A stretch of DNA of 64,000 nucleotides from Elephas maximus indicus (lineage: Eukaryota > Chordata > Mammalia > Proboscidea > Elephantidae), in NCBI RefSeq assembly GCF_024166365.1, contig NC_064825.1, forward strand, positions 104,856,480 through 104,920,479. Reading direction: 5' to 3'. The notes beneath the pieces are model-generated. The model made no database searches, had not been told where the DNA came from, and saw nothing but the letters and a program-made list of their open reading frames with translations. Both the position numbers and the translations under genes were made by a program. This document shows, in pieces, positions 1 through 11,155 of this stretch. Position 1 is the first letter of the stretch, and the number at the start of each line of letters is the position of its first letter.

Positions 1-250
1 AAATATATTTTTAAGATTTTCATTTCTTGACAAATACGAGTCATTTTGGGGGGGCATAAAACGGTTCCATTGAGGCTATAGATTTATACTCTATGTGATG
101 AGTTATACTACAGTTAATACCAGAAATTTATTTTAGTTGATGGAAAATTTTCTGATGTCTCTTTCTTAAGTACATTTAAACCTTTTTCAGAATTAATAGG
201 TCTCATTTCACAATAATAAAATAAGATGTAAAAACATGATTCAACCCTCC
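1..250 (+). other. 3' flank of an upstream OR unit (U0)
   Basis: There is no coding potential here. The stretch aligns by eye with the 3' flanks of OR2 (from about 47247) and OR1 (from about 20195), sharing phrases such as 'ttaagattttcat' and 'gaaatttattttagttgatgg'. By that alignment base 1 lies some tens to a few hundred bases downstream of an OR stop codon, so another OR gene (OR0) is expected just left of the window. Confidence 0.7.
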
Positions 251-738
251 CGTCATGGATTTAATTGTGTCCTAGAAAAATGTGTGTCGACTTGACTATG
301 CCATGATTCCCAGTATTGTGTGATTGTTCACTATTTTGTCATCTGATATAATTTTCCTATGTGTTATAAATCCTACCTCTATTAGTAAGGCAGAAATAGA
401 GGCAGTTATAATAATGAGGCAGGATTCAGTTTAAAATTTTAGGCTGTTTCTCGAATGAACCTCTTTTGAGATATAAAAGAGAGAAGACAGTAGAGAGACA
501 AAGGGACCTCATAATACCAAGAAAATAGTGCCAGGAGCTGAACGTGTCCTTTGGACCCTGTACTGAGAGGCTCGTAGACCAGGGCAAGGTTGATAACAAG
601 GATCTTCCTACAGAGCCCACAGAGAGAGAAAGCATTCCCCTTGACCCAGCACTCTGAATTTGGACTTCTAGCCTACTAGACTGCGAGAGCCATCCACTTG
701 TGGTATTTATGTTATAGCAGCACTAGATGACTAAGACA
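251..738 (+). repeat. Solo LTR, ERVL/MaLR-like (Afrotherian family), U0 copy
   Basis: The element runs from a (t)gtcatgg start to an 'actaagaca' end. It belongs to the same family as 14442-14939, 47502-48020 and 59281-59821 (+) and 12064-12578 and 56434-56740 (-). Typical parts are a 'gagatataaaagagag' TATA-like core and a terminal 'cagcactagatgactaagaca'. It is a non-coding fossil. The same insertion exists in the OR2 3' flank and is absent from the OR1 3' flank, so it predates the U0/U2 duplication. The family assignment is from memory. Confidence 0.6.
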
Positions 739-874
739 CTTCCCTGCACAGAGATAGTCCATATTAACATTTGAACTATATATTTTTATTTTTGTATCAG
801 TAAGGTTTTTTGAATATTTAGTTTTGCTTACTTTGCTTAGTATGTTGAGGTTGAAGAGGAAGGCAGCTTCAGAG

Positions 875-1085
875 TTCTAACATTAATCATTGAGTTACAT
901 TGGGTCAATTTTGACTTATGGTGACCCCATGTATTATATAGTAGAACTGCACCCCTCTGAGTTTTCATGGCTCTGAACTTTCAGACAGAGATCTCCAGAA
1001 CTTTTTCCTGAGGCACCTCTGATTGTGCTTGAACTGATTTTTGTTACTAGTTAAGCATGTAGCCATTTACCACCCTAGAAACCTG
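875..1085 (-). repeat. Old tRNA-derived SINE related to AfroSINE
   Basis: A diverged match to the 'gtcaattttgacttatggtgacccca' class of tRNA-SINE, in antisense, ending near 'ccaccctagaaacctg'. The same copy is at 48165-48365 and is absent at the equivalent OR1 site near 20590, which makes it a useful marker of unit relationships. Confidence 0.5.
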
Positions 1086-2599
1086 CTATTATTCATAATA
1101 ATCATAAGAAGGTTAAATATACAAAAAGAATCAAAATGAACAAGGCAGATAGGCAGATAAATGACTAAATCTTACTTTTTTTCCCAAATGGGAAATCATC
1201 TCATTTCCTTAAGTGGAGCAGCTTTGTTTCACATTATATTTTTCTAAAGATGATCCATTCATCGCCCCTGAGAGTTTAAAGTAGCCGATGATAGCTTTAT
1301 TATTTTTAATATCCCCATCTCCTTCTTGTTTATAGTGCCTCATGACTTTCTAATGGGGACAAAGGCCCTGCCTTTCATACATAAAAGTAGAAAAAAAACA
1401 TAATCAATGAGTTTCAAATATAAAATACAGAAATTGACACTGGATTATTTTACATGATTTCAATGTCAGAAAACATGTTGACAATTCCTGCTGTCTCCAT
1501 TCTCACCTCCATTACTAAGGGAATGCAGATTATTAGGTAATACAGGGATCAGAATATACTGTTCTGTTTCACAAAGGTCTCAATCATAAAATCTTTATGA
1601 ACCTTTCTCTCTCTGAATCAGGTTTAAAATAAAATATTACCTATCCCCAATATTGTAGGAACATATGATCAAAGAAGCTTATGGTCCCTGCCTTCCGTAT
1701 TAGTTTGGTTTCATGAAGGGTTAAGGGCACGGAAGACAGGGCCTTTTTCACTGGAAAAACACACAGTGTATGTCACTTTGCAACCTTATTTTTATTCCTA
1801 ATATCATTACAAGGATATTTCTTATATCATCTCAAACTCTTCCTAAAAAAAAAAAAAAAATACCATTATTTACCAAATAATATTGAGATTTGGTTGAACC
1901 GGAGTTAGCATAACTAAGTTCTCCACTTCTGGAAATTTAGTTAATTTTCAAATTTGCATAGCTATATGGAGTGGTATACAAAAATCTTGGTCTGTTGTCT
2001 ATGTTCATAGTGTATAAGTCAGCAGAAGGCAGGGTTATTCCTTAGTTGTCTTTGTGCTTTCTTTTTCTTTCACAGTGTCTGGGACATAGATTTTCCTCCA
2101 TAACCTTTGTAAATTATTTGTGTTCATTCAGTCTTTTCACCATTTCTTCTACTTTTTTTTTTTCAACTCTCTACCACTAACACACTATGTCAGTTATCAA
2201 AGATTTTTAATGTGTATTTATATTATCTGGTGGGATAATCTCCCCTATTACTCACTCATTTAAAACATTTTTATGCAATTCCCAAATATTAATTTTTCCT
2301 GATAAATCTTAAAGTCATTTTATAAGGCTCAGAAATTCCTAATGTCTTGAAATACTTCTATTGTAAAAAAGGGTATATCCTAGTAATCTGAATTTCTCAT
2401 CCTGAATAAGAAGCATATTGTATAGGCTTGCTTTAAAAATCTCAATAAAATTTGTAGTTAGTTCCACAGAGTGTACACACAACTTGTCTTTCTGTTTTCT
2501 GATTTACAAAGAGAATTCTCTTATTTACATTTGATTCACATTTTCAATGAGTTGATCTGAAAGGATTCAGTGTCTTTTGCTGCATGAGTTACTGCACAA
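1086..2599. other. OR-unit 3' flank, no gene seen
   Basis: AT-rich unique-looking sequence homologous to 48366-50095. It includes a poly(A) run near 1845-1862 and a T run near 2152-2163. No open frame resembles a known protein. Part of it also aligns with 20590-20980 in the OR1 unit. Confidence 0.6.
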
Positions 2600-2892
2600 T
2601 CCTCAAAGTCAAAGGCGCAAGTCTGTACCAAACACACATAGACTTGTATCTGTCTACGCATGGGTCTAAGGTCACACGTGGGTCTATATATAAACACGCA
2701 AGTGTCTGTATCTGACCACACAGGGGTCTATATCTGATCACACATGAGTCAATATGTGAACACATAACGGTCTAAGTCTGACAAACCATAAGTCTGTGTC
2801 TAGCCACAGACAGATCTGTATCCGACCATTCAGATATCTGTATCTACCATACTCAGGTCTGTGTCTACCACAAACGATGCTATATCTGTTTA
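2600..2892. repeat. Degenerate 22-bp minisatellite
   Basis: Tandem copies of a roughly 22-bp unit near 'gtctgtatctgaccacacat', each copy diverged. Homologous arrays sit at 21749-22275 and 50095-50365, always at the same place in the OR 3' flank, so the array is part of the ancestral duplicated unit. Confidence 0.75.
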
Positions 2893-4427
2893 CATGTGAT
2901 TAAATCTTTTTAAATTTTACTGTGCTTTAGCTGAAAGTTGACAGCATGAATTATTTCCTCACTCAAATTTTATACATAAACTGTTTTGTGTCCTTGGTTG
3001 TAATTCCCATGAAGAGTCAACCCTCTCCTTCTTCCCCATTAAACCCCTGGTACCCTTTGTCCATTCCTACACTTTTCTTGTCCCTTCCTGCCTTCTTATC
3101 TTTGCTTTTAGGCCGGGGGGGGGGGAGGGTTACCCATTTAGTCGCATGCAATTGACTGAACTAAGAAACATGTTCCTCACATGTGTTACTGTTTGTTTTA
3201 TAAGTGTGTCTAAAACTTGGCTGAAACATGGACTTCAGGATTGGCTTCAGTTCTGAGTTAGCAGAGTGTCTAGGGGCCATAGTCTTGGGTGTTCCTCAAA
3301 TCTCTGTCAGACCAGTAAGTCTGGTCTTTTTTGTGAATTTGAATTTTGCTCTACTTTTTTCTCCCGCTCTGTCTGGGATCCTCTATTGTGATCCTTGTCA
3401 GAGCAGGCAGTAGCGGTAGCCAGGGACCAGCTAATTATTCTGGGATCAGGCTGATAGAGGCTGCGGTTCATCAGTTCTTTGGACTAATATTGTCCTTAAG
3501 TGTTTGATTTTCTTCATTCTCCTTTGCTCCACACAGGATGGGATCAGCAAATGTATCTTAGAGGGCGCTCACAAGATTTTAAGACCCCAGGTGCCACTAC
3601 TCAGCAAAGCAGGATTTAAAACCTTTCGTTTATGAGCTATGTTATGCCAATTGTGCCACATGTTCCCAGAGACCATGGCCCCCAGCCCTCAACACCAGTA
3701 ACTCTGTTCCTCAAGGTGTTTGGGTTTCTGTAGGAAGCTTCTAAGACTTTGCCTTAGTCAAGATATACCAACTTCCCTTATATTGTGTGTTGTCTTCCCC
3801 GTTACCAAAGTTAACACTTGTCTACTGTCTAGTTAGTGGTTCTCCCAACACATCCCTCTCCTCCTTCGTAATCATCAGATTGGTTTTTTTTGTATGTGTA
3901 TAAACATTTTCTTGGGTGGTCTCATACAGTATTCATCCTTTTTTGATTGACTAATTTCCCTAAGCATAATGTGCTCCACATTCATCCATGTTCTGAGATG
4001 TTTTGAGGATTTATCATTGTTCTTTATTATTATGTAGAATTCTAATGTGTGTATGTACCATAATTTGTTTATCCATTCATCTGCCAATGGGCACATAGGT
4101 TGCTTCCATTTTTTTCTGTTACGAATAATGCTGCAATGAACATGAGTGTGCATATGTCTATTCTTGTCACAGTTCTTATTTCTCTAGGATATATTCCTCA
4201 GAATGGGCTTACTAGATTGTATGGTATTTTATTTCTAGAATTTCAAGGAGGCACCATATTTTACATTTCCCCCCAGTAATGCATAAGAGATCCAATCTCC
4301 CCACAATCTCTCCAACTTTTGTTATTTTCTGTTTTTATTTTTATTAGTTCCAGTAATGTCAGGGTGACATAATTTCTCATTGTAGTTTTCATCTGCATTT
4401 CTCTAATGGCTAATGAATGATGAAGAG

Positions 4428-5262
4428 TTGAACAGACAATTTCAAAGGCCAGCTTGAGAAGACAAAGTAAAGTATCATGAAATGTACAAAGACCTAGAGA
4501 TAGAAAAACAAAAGGGAAGAACAGGCTTATCACTTTTCAAGCTGAAAGAACTAAAGAAAAATTCAAGACTTCAGTTGCAATATTTAAGAATTCTATGGAG
4601 AAAATATTAAATGATTCAGGAACCGTCAAAAGAAATGGAAGCAATACACAAAGTTACTGTATCAAAAAGAATTTGTCAACATTCAACCTTTTCAGGCGGT
4701 AGCATATGATCGGTAATCAATGGTACTAAAGGAAGAGATCCAAGTTGCACTGAAGGCATTGGTTAAAAACGAGGCTCCAGGAATTGACAGAATACCAGTC
4801 GAGATGTTTCAACAAATTGATACACTGCTGGAAATGCTCACTTGTTTATGCCAAGAAATTTGGAAGACAGCTGTCTGGCCAACCAACTAGAAGAGATCCA
4901 TATTTGTACTCATTTAAAAGAAAGGTGATCCAACACAACGCAGAAATTATGAAAGAATATCATTAATATCACCCAGAAGTAAAATTTTGTTGAAGATTAT
5001 TCAAAAGCAGTTACTGCAGTCCACTGACTGGGAACTTCCAGAAATTCAAGCAGGATTCTGAAGATGGGGAACAAAGGATATTGCTGATGACAGATGAATC
5101 TGGGTTGAATGTAGAGAATACCAGAAAGATGTTTACTGTGTTTACTGTCTACGCCAAAGTGTCCATACAAATTACAGGTAACATTAAGGAGAATGGAAAA
5201 TTCAGAATGCTTAATTGTGCTCATGTGGAATATATATAGAGAGAGCAAGAGGCAGTCTTCTG
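4428..5262 (+). mobile_element. RTE-clade LINE fragment (5' and early RT part)
   Basis: Begins near 'agttgaacagacaatttcaaagg' and runs through RTE sequence encoding degenerate ORF material ending in the early reverse transcriptase, including 'gccaagaaatttggaagacagc' and 'gaaagatgtttactg'. It is inserted in L1-A. L1 resumes near 5285 with about 250 nt missing (estimated from the L1 order I remember), so a deletion removed the RTE 3' part together with some L1. The U2 counterpart, 51893-53228, runs further. Confidence 0.75.
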
Positions 5263-6510
5263 GATATATCTGATATAACATAACCCAAAATTTTTTTTTC
5301 CCTGTCTGAGTGTTCTCATTTTACTCCTTTGGTGAAGTCTTTTGATGAGCATATTTGTTTAATTTTTAGAAGATCCCAGTTATCTAACTCATTTTATGGT
5401 GTGTGAGCATTGTTAGTTACTATTTGCATTGTATTTATGCCATATAATAGGGTCCCTAGCATTCCCCTATTTTTTCTTCCATCATCTTTATCATTTAACT
5501 TTTTATATTTATGTCTGTGATCCATTTTGAGTTAATTTTTGTGTATGGTGTGCAGTATGGGTCCTGTTTCATTTTTTTACAAATGGACATCCAGATTTGC
5601 CAGCACTATGTTTTGAAAAGACTTTTTCTCATTTAATGGACCCTAGTCCTTTCTCAAAGATCAGCCAACAATTGGTGGATTGATTTACTTCTGCTTTCTT
5701 GATTGTGTTCCAATGGTCTATGTGTTCGTCATTTTACCAGCACAAGGCTGTTTTCACTACCATGGCTATAGAGTAAGTTCTCATATCAGGTAGTGTGAGG
5801 TCTTCCTACTTTGTTCTTTTTCTTCAATAATGCCTTTTTTATCCAGGCCTCTTTCTTTTCCATTTAAAGTGATTTGTTTATCCATCTTGTTAAAGAATGC
5901 TGTTGGTATTTGGGTTTGGATTGCATTGTATCTGTAGATCTCTTTGGCAACATTGACATTTTCCAATGTTGACTCCTCCTATTCATCAGCATGGTATGTT
6001 TTTTCCATTTATGTAGGTCTCTTTTGGCTTCTTGCTATAGTGTTTTGTATTTTTCTTTGTATAGGACTTTGTCCCTGGTTAGATTTATTCCTAAGTATTT
6101 TATCTTTTTAGGGGCTATTATAAATGGTATTGTTTTCCTGATTTCCTTTACAAAGCTGTTTTTGTTGGTGTATACAAATCCAAATGATTTTTGTAGGTCG
6201 ATCTTGTATCCCACTTCTCTACTAAACCTTTGTATTAGTTCCAATAATTTGTGTGTGTGTGTGTATGTGGAATATTTGGGGTTTTCTATGTGTAGGATCA
6301 TATCATCTGTAAATAGGGATAGTTTTATTTCTCCCTTTCCAATTTGAGTGCCCTTATTTCTTTCTATTACCTTGTTGCCCGAGGCTACTTCCAGGAATAT
6401 GTTAAATAAGAGTACTAATAAAGCAGATCATTGTCCGGATCCCATTCTCAGGGTGAATGCTTTCAGCCTCTCTCCATTGAGAATGACATTGGTTGTTGGT
6501 TTTGTACATT

Positions 6511-7895
6511 TTTGTTGTTAGGTGCCATCTAGTTGGCTTAAATTCATAGGGATCCTATGTACAATAGAAAGAAACATTGCCCGATCCTGCACGGTCCTCA
6601 TAATCATTGTTATGCTTAAGCCCATAGTTACAGCCACTGTGTCAATCCATCCCATTGAGGGTCTTCTTCTTTTTCACTGACCCTCTACTTTACCAAGCAT
6701 GATGTCCTTCAGGGAACAATCCTTCCCAATAATACGTTCAAATTATGTGAGATATAATCTCGCTGTCTTTGCTACTAAGAGCATTCTGGTTGTACTCTTT
6801 CCAGGACAGATTGGTTCGTTCTTCTGGCAGTCCACAGTATATTCAACGTTCTTTGCCAACACCAACTTCAAAAGTGTCAGTTCTTGCTCAGACTTCCTTA
6901 TTCATTGCCCAGCTTTCTCATGCATACAAGGAGATTGAAAACACCATGACTTGGGTCAGGCACTCCTTAGTCTTCAAGGTGACATTTTTGCTTTTCAACA
7001 CATTGAAGAGGTCTTTTGCACCAGATTTGCTGAATGCAATGGTTTTTTTTTTCCATTTCTTGACTGCTGCTTTCATGGGTGTTAATTGTGGATCCAAGTA
7101 AAATGAATTCCTTGACAACTTCAATCTTTTCTCCATTTATCATGACATTGCTCATTGGTCCAATTGTGAGGATTTTTGTTTTCTTTATGTTGAGGTGCAA
7201 CACATACTGAAGGCTGTGGTCTTTGATCTTCATCAGTAAGTACTGTAATTCCTTTTCACTTTCAGCAAGCAAGGTTGTGTCATATGCATAACTCAGGTTG
7301 TTAATGAGTCTTCCTCCAATCCTGATGCCCCGTTCGTCTTCATATAGTCCAGCTTCTTGGATTATTTGCCTGGCATACAGATTGAATAGGTATTGTGAAA
7401 GAATACAACCCTGGCACACACCTTTCCTAACTTTAAACCAATCAGTATCCCCTTGTTCTGTCTGAATAACTGCCTCTTGATCTATGTAAAGGCTCCTCAG
7501 GAGCACACTTAAGTGCTCTGGAATTCCCATTCTTCACAGTGTTATCCATAGTTTGTTATGATCCACACAGTCGAACGCCTTTGCATAGTCAATAAAACAC
7601 AGGTAAACATCTTTCTGGTATTCTCTACTTTCAGCCAGGATCCATCTGTCATCAGCAATGATATCCCTGGTTCCACGTCCTCTTCTGAAACCGGCCTGAA
7701 TTTCTGGCAGTTCCTTGCTGAATGATCTTCAGCAAAATGTTGCTTCCATGTGATATTAATGATATTGTTCTGTAATTTCCACATTCAGTTGGGTCACCTT
7801 TCTTGGGAATAGGCATAAATATGGATCTCTTCCAGTCAGTTGGCCAGGAAGCTGTCTTCCATATTTCTTGGCATAGACGAGTGAGCACTTCCAGC
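6511..7895 (-). mobile_element. RTE-clade LINE, antisense, with degenerate reverse transcriptase
   Basis: The 3' end is at the left ('ttgttgttaggtgcc', complement of the RTE (AAC)n tail). The minus-strand frame 7530-6967 encodes a recognisable RT palm: 'VRKGVCQGCILSQYLFNLY', then 'NNLSYAYDTTLLAES', where the usual YADD catalytic box reads YAYD, then 'LKHLL'-like and 'LHLNIKKTKIL' motifs. A second minus-strand frame (7987-7652) holds 'GNYRTISLISH'. Frames are broken and a catalytic Asp is replaced, so it is inactive. It abuts a + strand RTE copy at 7895/7896. Confidence 0.8.
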
Positions 7896-8433
7896 ACATT
7901 GCATTGGGTAAATCTGCTGCAAAGGACCTCTTTAGAGTGTTGAAGAGCAAAGATGTCACCTCGAAGACTAAGGTGTGCTTGACCCAAGCCATGGTATTTT
8001 CAATTGCATCATATGCATGTGAAAGCTGAACAGTGAATAAGGCAGACCAAAGAAGAATTGACACCTTTGAATTGTGGTGCTCATGAAGAATATTGAATAT
8101 ACCATGGACTGCCAAAAGAATGAACAAATCTGTGTTAGAAGAAGTACAGCCAGAATGCTCCTTGGAGGCAAAGATGGTGATACTGCCTCTTAAATACTTT
8201 GGACATGTTGTCAGGAGAGATCAGTCTCTGGAGACGGACATCATGCTTGGCAGAGTACAGGGTCAGCGGAAAAGAGGAAGACCCTTAATGAGGTGGACTG
8301 ACACAGTGGCTGCAACAATGAGCTCAAGCATAACGAGTGTAAGTATGGCTCAGGGCCAGGCGCGTTTTGTTTTGTTGTGCCTAGGGTCACTATGAGCCGG
8401 GACCGACTGGACGGCACCCAGCAACAACAACAA
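7896..8433 (+). mobile_element. RTE LINE 3' end, + orientation, back-to-back with the antisense copy
   Basis: Starts sharply at 'acattgcattgggtaaatc' and runs through the RTE 3' segment ('gaagtacagccagaatgctcc', 'ggtcagcggaaaagaggaag') to 'gcaacaacaacaa'. It encodes only C-terminal RTE material. Because 6511 onward also contains the RTE 3' terminus in the opposite orientation, 6511-7050 and 7896-8433 form a large imperfect inverted repeat. Confidence 0.8.
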
Positions 8434-8507
8434 TGTTTCTAGAAATTTGTCCATTTCTCCTAGGTTCTCATGTTTGTCGGACCACAATTTTTCTTAGTAT
8501 TTTTTTA

Positions 8508-8668
8508 CCCATAAACCCATTGCCGTCAAGTCAATTCCGACTCATAGCGACCCTGTAGGACTGAGTAGAACTGTCTCATAGAGTTTCTGAGGAGTGCCTG
8601 GTAGATTTGAACTGCCGACCTTTTGGTTAGCAGACGTAGTACTTAACCAGTACACCACTAGGGTTTCA
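8508..8668 (-). repeat. AfroSINE, antisense, inside L1-A
   Basis: Antisense tRNA-derived SINE: 'cattgccgtcaagtcaattccgactc' core, then the complement of the B box ('agatttgaactgccgacc') and the A-box region ('acttaaccagtacaccacta'). 'agtatttt' repeats at both edges look like the target duplication. The same insertion is present at 55452-55600, so it predates the U0/U2 duplication. Confidence 0.85.
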
Positions 8669-10429
8669 GAGTATTTTGTTAGGATCCTTCTTCTTTCGAT
8701 TAGGTCTGTCGTGTTTTCCTTCATCTCATCTTATTGGATTGTTTCCTCTCCTCTTTTTTTTTTTTGTCAGGTAGGCCAATGGTTTGCCTGGATAGTTTCC
8801 GCCAAGTAATCAAAGCTTAGTCTTATTGTTTCCCCTTTGTGCATGACTTTTCGTTTGTCTTGAGGTTTTTTTTTTTTTATCTTTGATTTTAGCAAGTGCG
8901 ATTATGATATCTTGGTGATTTTCTCTTGGGTTCTATCCTATGTGGAATTCACTGTGCATCTTAGATGATCAGCTTTTCTTCTTTCATGGAATTTTGGAGG
9001 TTTTCTCCCAGCATATCTTTTAAATCCTCTCTATGTTTTTCCTTTCTTCTACTGTTCTAGGACTCTGATGACATGCACATTTTTGCTATTGATTGTGTCC
9101 CACATAAGTCTTAGATTTTCTTCATTCATGTCTTTGATTTTTTGTCCAAGTGGTATCCTTGAATTTGTCTTTAATTTTGCCTTTCCTTGTTTCAAATATG
9201 TTCCTAATACCTGCTATTGAGTTGTCCTTTTCTGAAATTTTATTTATATTTTACACTTCTATTTGCTGTTTTTGTATGATTTCTATTAGTTCATTTATTT
9301 TCACTTTTTTCTTCTATTATTTTCCTTATTTCTTTTATTGCTTTTTTTGTGTTTCACTGATTTTTTTTTTTCATAATTTTGTATATTTTTTCCTTGTTTT
9401 TGTTTGTGTTTTCCTTGATATCTTTCCTTATGTCTTGGAGAGCCATAAATACTAGACTTTTGAATTATCAAGTAGTTCCATTGCCTTTTCTTCTACCAGA
9501 AGGCCATCTGATTTTTTATTTTGGTCACTTGCTAGAGCCATCTTGTCCTGGTTTTTTATATATTTATATGGATATTGTCTGCTGTCTCTGAGACATTAAT
9601 GTATTATTTTCTTTATTTATTGATAGTATATTCTCTTGTTTCATCCTGCTTTTTGTTTTCTTTTGATATGTCAGTGCGGGCAACCTGGGCATCCTTTGCT
9701 GCTTGCTCACTTGTGTGCACGGTAGGTCTCACCGTCTTGTCCGGATGGGCAGGGCAGTAGCAGGCAGGGTGAACCCTCATTGCTGTATGCTGGCTTGGCG
9801 AGGTGGCTGAAGGTGGACTGGGGGGTCACTGCCTGCCTTCTGATAGTGGTCCAGTGGTGTCAAATGTTCACAGCCCCTTGCCAGAGGGGAGGGAGAGCCA
9901 GACAGGTTCACTTTCCTCCATTCAGCAGCTTGTCCAGTGGCAGGAGGGGCAGGGCAGTGTGGATCCACTGTGGGGGTGGGTCTAAGAGTGTTGGATACTC
10001 TAGCCACAGCAGGTCGCCAGGGGACAGAGGGGAGTGGGGGAGTTGGTGTATGTGGCAGAAGTGTGAGGGTTGAGAAAGCATGTTTTTCTGGTTACAAGGT
10101 GCTCTGTCCCCTGTTGGGAGCTCTTTGAAGTTGTCATTCTGTACTCCATGTCTGTGGTCCTTGCTGGCTCTGCTTCAAGATGGTGATGTTGTGCCATGTT
10201 AGTGGGCAGGGGACATCCTCTCCATATGTCTTCTCCTTCTCTGTTTCCTTTCAATTTTGTCTTCCATTCAGTATTCAATCTAGTTTTTTATCCTTTCATT
10301 TAACGGTTAGATTTCTAGGATTGGTATTTGTATCTGTTTTATCTTATTTTTCAGGTCTTTGCTGCAGAGAGATGGCATGGTGCCTCTGTCTAGGGTGCCA
10401 TGTTGGCTGGGTCACGTGATTAATTTTTT

Positions 10430-10720
10430 AATGTGGGTATCAGTTGTTTAAATACCACTTCCTTATAATTCTTTCTCTTCCCTATTGAATGGAATGGAAA
10501 CTTTGTTGAAAACATGTTAGCATATATGTGTGGTTCTATTTCTAGAATCTGTGTTCTATTTTAACTATTTACCTAATCTTTCACCAGCAACACAGAGTAT
10601 TAGTTACATTTGTTATGTAGTAAATCCTAAAACCATGTAGTATTATCCTACCACTTTTATTTTCAAGGTTATTTTAGTTGTAGAATCTTTTCATTTTAAT
10701 ACGCATTTTAGAATCACTAC
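10430..10720 (-). mobile_element. Old L1 fragment, antisense
   Basis: Resembles antisense ORF2 of an older mammalian L1 ('tgtagtaaatcctaaaacca', 'ttttcaaggttattttag'). It is probably the same element as 12590-13420, split by later LTR insertions. No open frame remains. Confidence 0.45.
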
Positions 10721-10729
10721 TATTCCAGT

Positions 10730-11155
10730 CATGCACTGAGGCATAAGCAACTATCCTAAAACTTAGTGGCTTAAAAAAAACACATATTTTGGTACAATAA
10801 CTTATTTTTGAGGTTAGAAATTTAGGCAGAACTTGACTAGGCAATTTTTCTCCACATGACATAGAGTTAGTTCATTCTCTGATATTCTGCTAAGGGCTGG
10901 ACTCACGGTGGGTTCAAGGTGACTTTATTCATATGAATGGTGCCCTGGCAGAGGTAGATTTGTTGGGCTCCACTGCCTCTCCATGCAGAGATTTGAAGAT
11001 ATGTTCTCTCCAGTGAGCTTGTTAGACTTCTAAAATGGCAGCTTAGGGTTCTCAGAGGGAGAAGGCAGAAGCTGCCAGGGTAGGTAAGTGCTATCCCCAC
11101 AACTGGCCCAATATTACTTCTGTCATATTTTATTGGTCAGAGCAACCGTAGACTT
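10730..11155 (-). repeat. Ancient LTR-like repeat, antisense
   Basis: The pattern 'aaacttagtggcttaaaa...', '...gggctggactcac', '...taaaatggcagcttag', '...tattggtcagagcaa' matches the general layout of eutherian LTR-type repeats in antisense. The subfamily is not certain. It is absent from the U2 block because of a deletion there. Confidence 0.35.

Larger units (their letters stand above)
2903..10412 (-). mobile_element. Full-length antisense L1 LINE (L1-A), heavily interrupted
   Basis: On the + strand the element reads from the L1 3'UTR ('tgaaagttgacag' region near 2930, then the 'ccagccctcaacaccagtaactc' type 3'UTR), through antisense ORF2 (3900-4420, 5285-6500, 8434-8960), antisense ORF1 (about 8960-9650) and a G+C-richer 5'UTR (about 9650-10412). 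Flanks 'a(t/c)gtgattaa' at 2893-2902 and 10413-10422 look like a target-site duplication, which fits one complete insertion. RTE pieces (4428-5262, 6511-8433) and an AfroSINE (8508-8668) sit inside it, and some L1 sequence is missing at those joints. The reading frames are thoroughly broken. The U2 counterpart is 50365-56431. Confidence 0.8.

Noticed and set aside
2600-2892. Regular short repeats suggesting a CRISPR array
   Set aside because: Repeats are contiguous, degenerate and without unique spacers, in a mammalian genome; this is a minisatellite.
6967-7530. 187-codon minus-strand frame as a host gene
   Set aside because: It is RTE reverse transcriptase, with a mutated YADD box and RTE sequence continuing on both sides.
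8508-8668. tRNA-like A and B boxes in this and other AfroSINE copies as tRNA genes
   Set aside because: The copies carry the AfroSINE body and tail and target duplications, and lack a foldable tRNA acceptor stem.
10000-10278. Open frames on both strands of the G+C-richer stretch 9777-10278
   Set aside because: They overlap in several frames within the L1-A 5'UTR and have no recognisable motif; open length follows from base composition.
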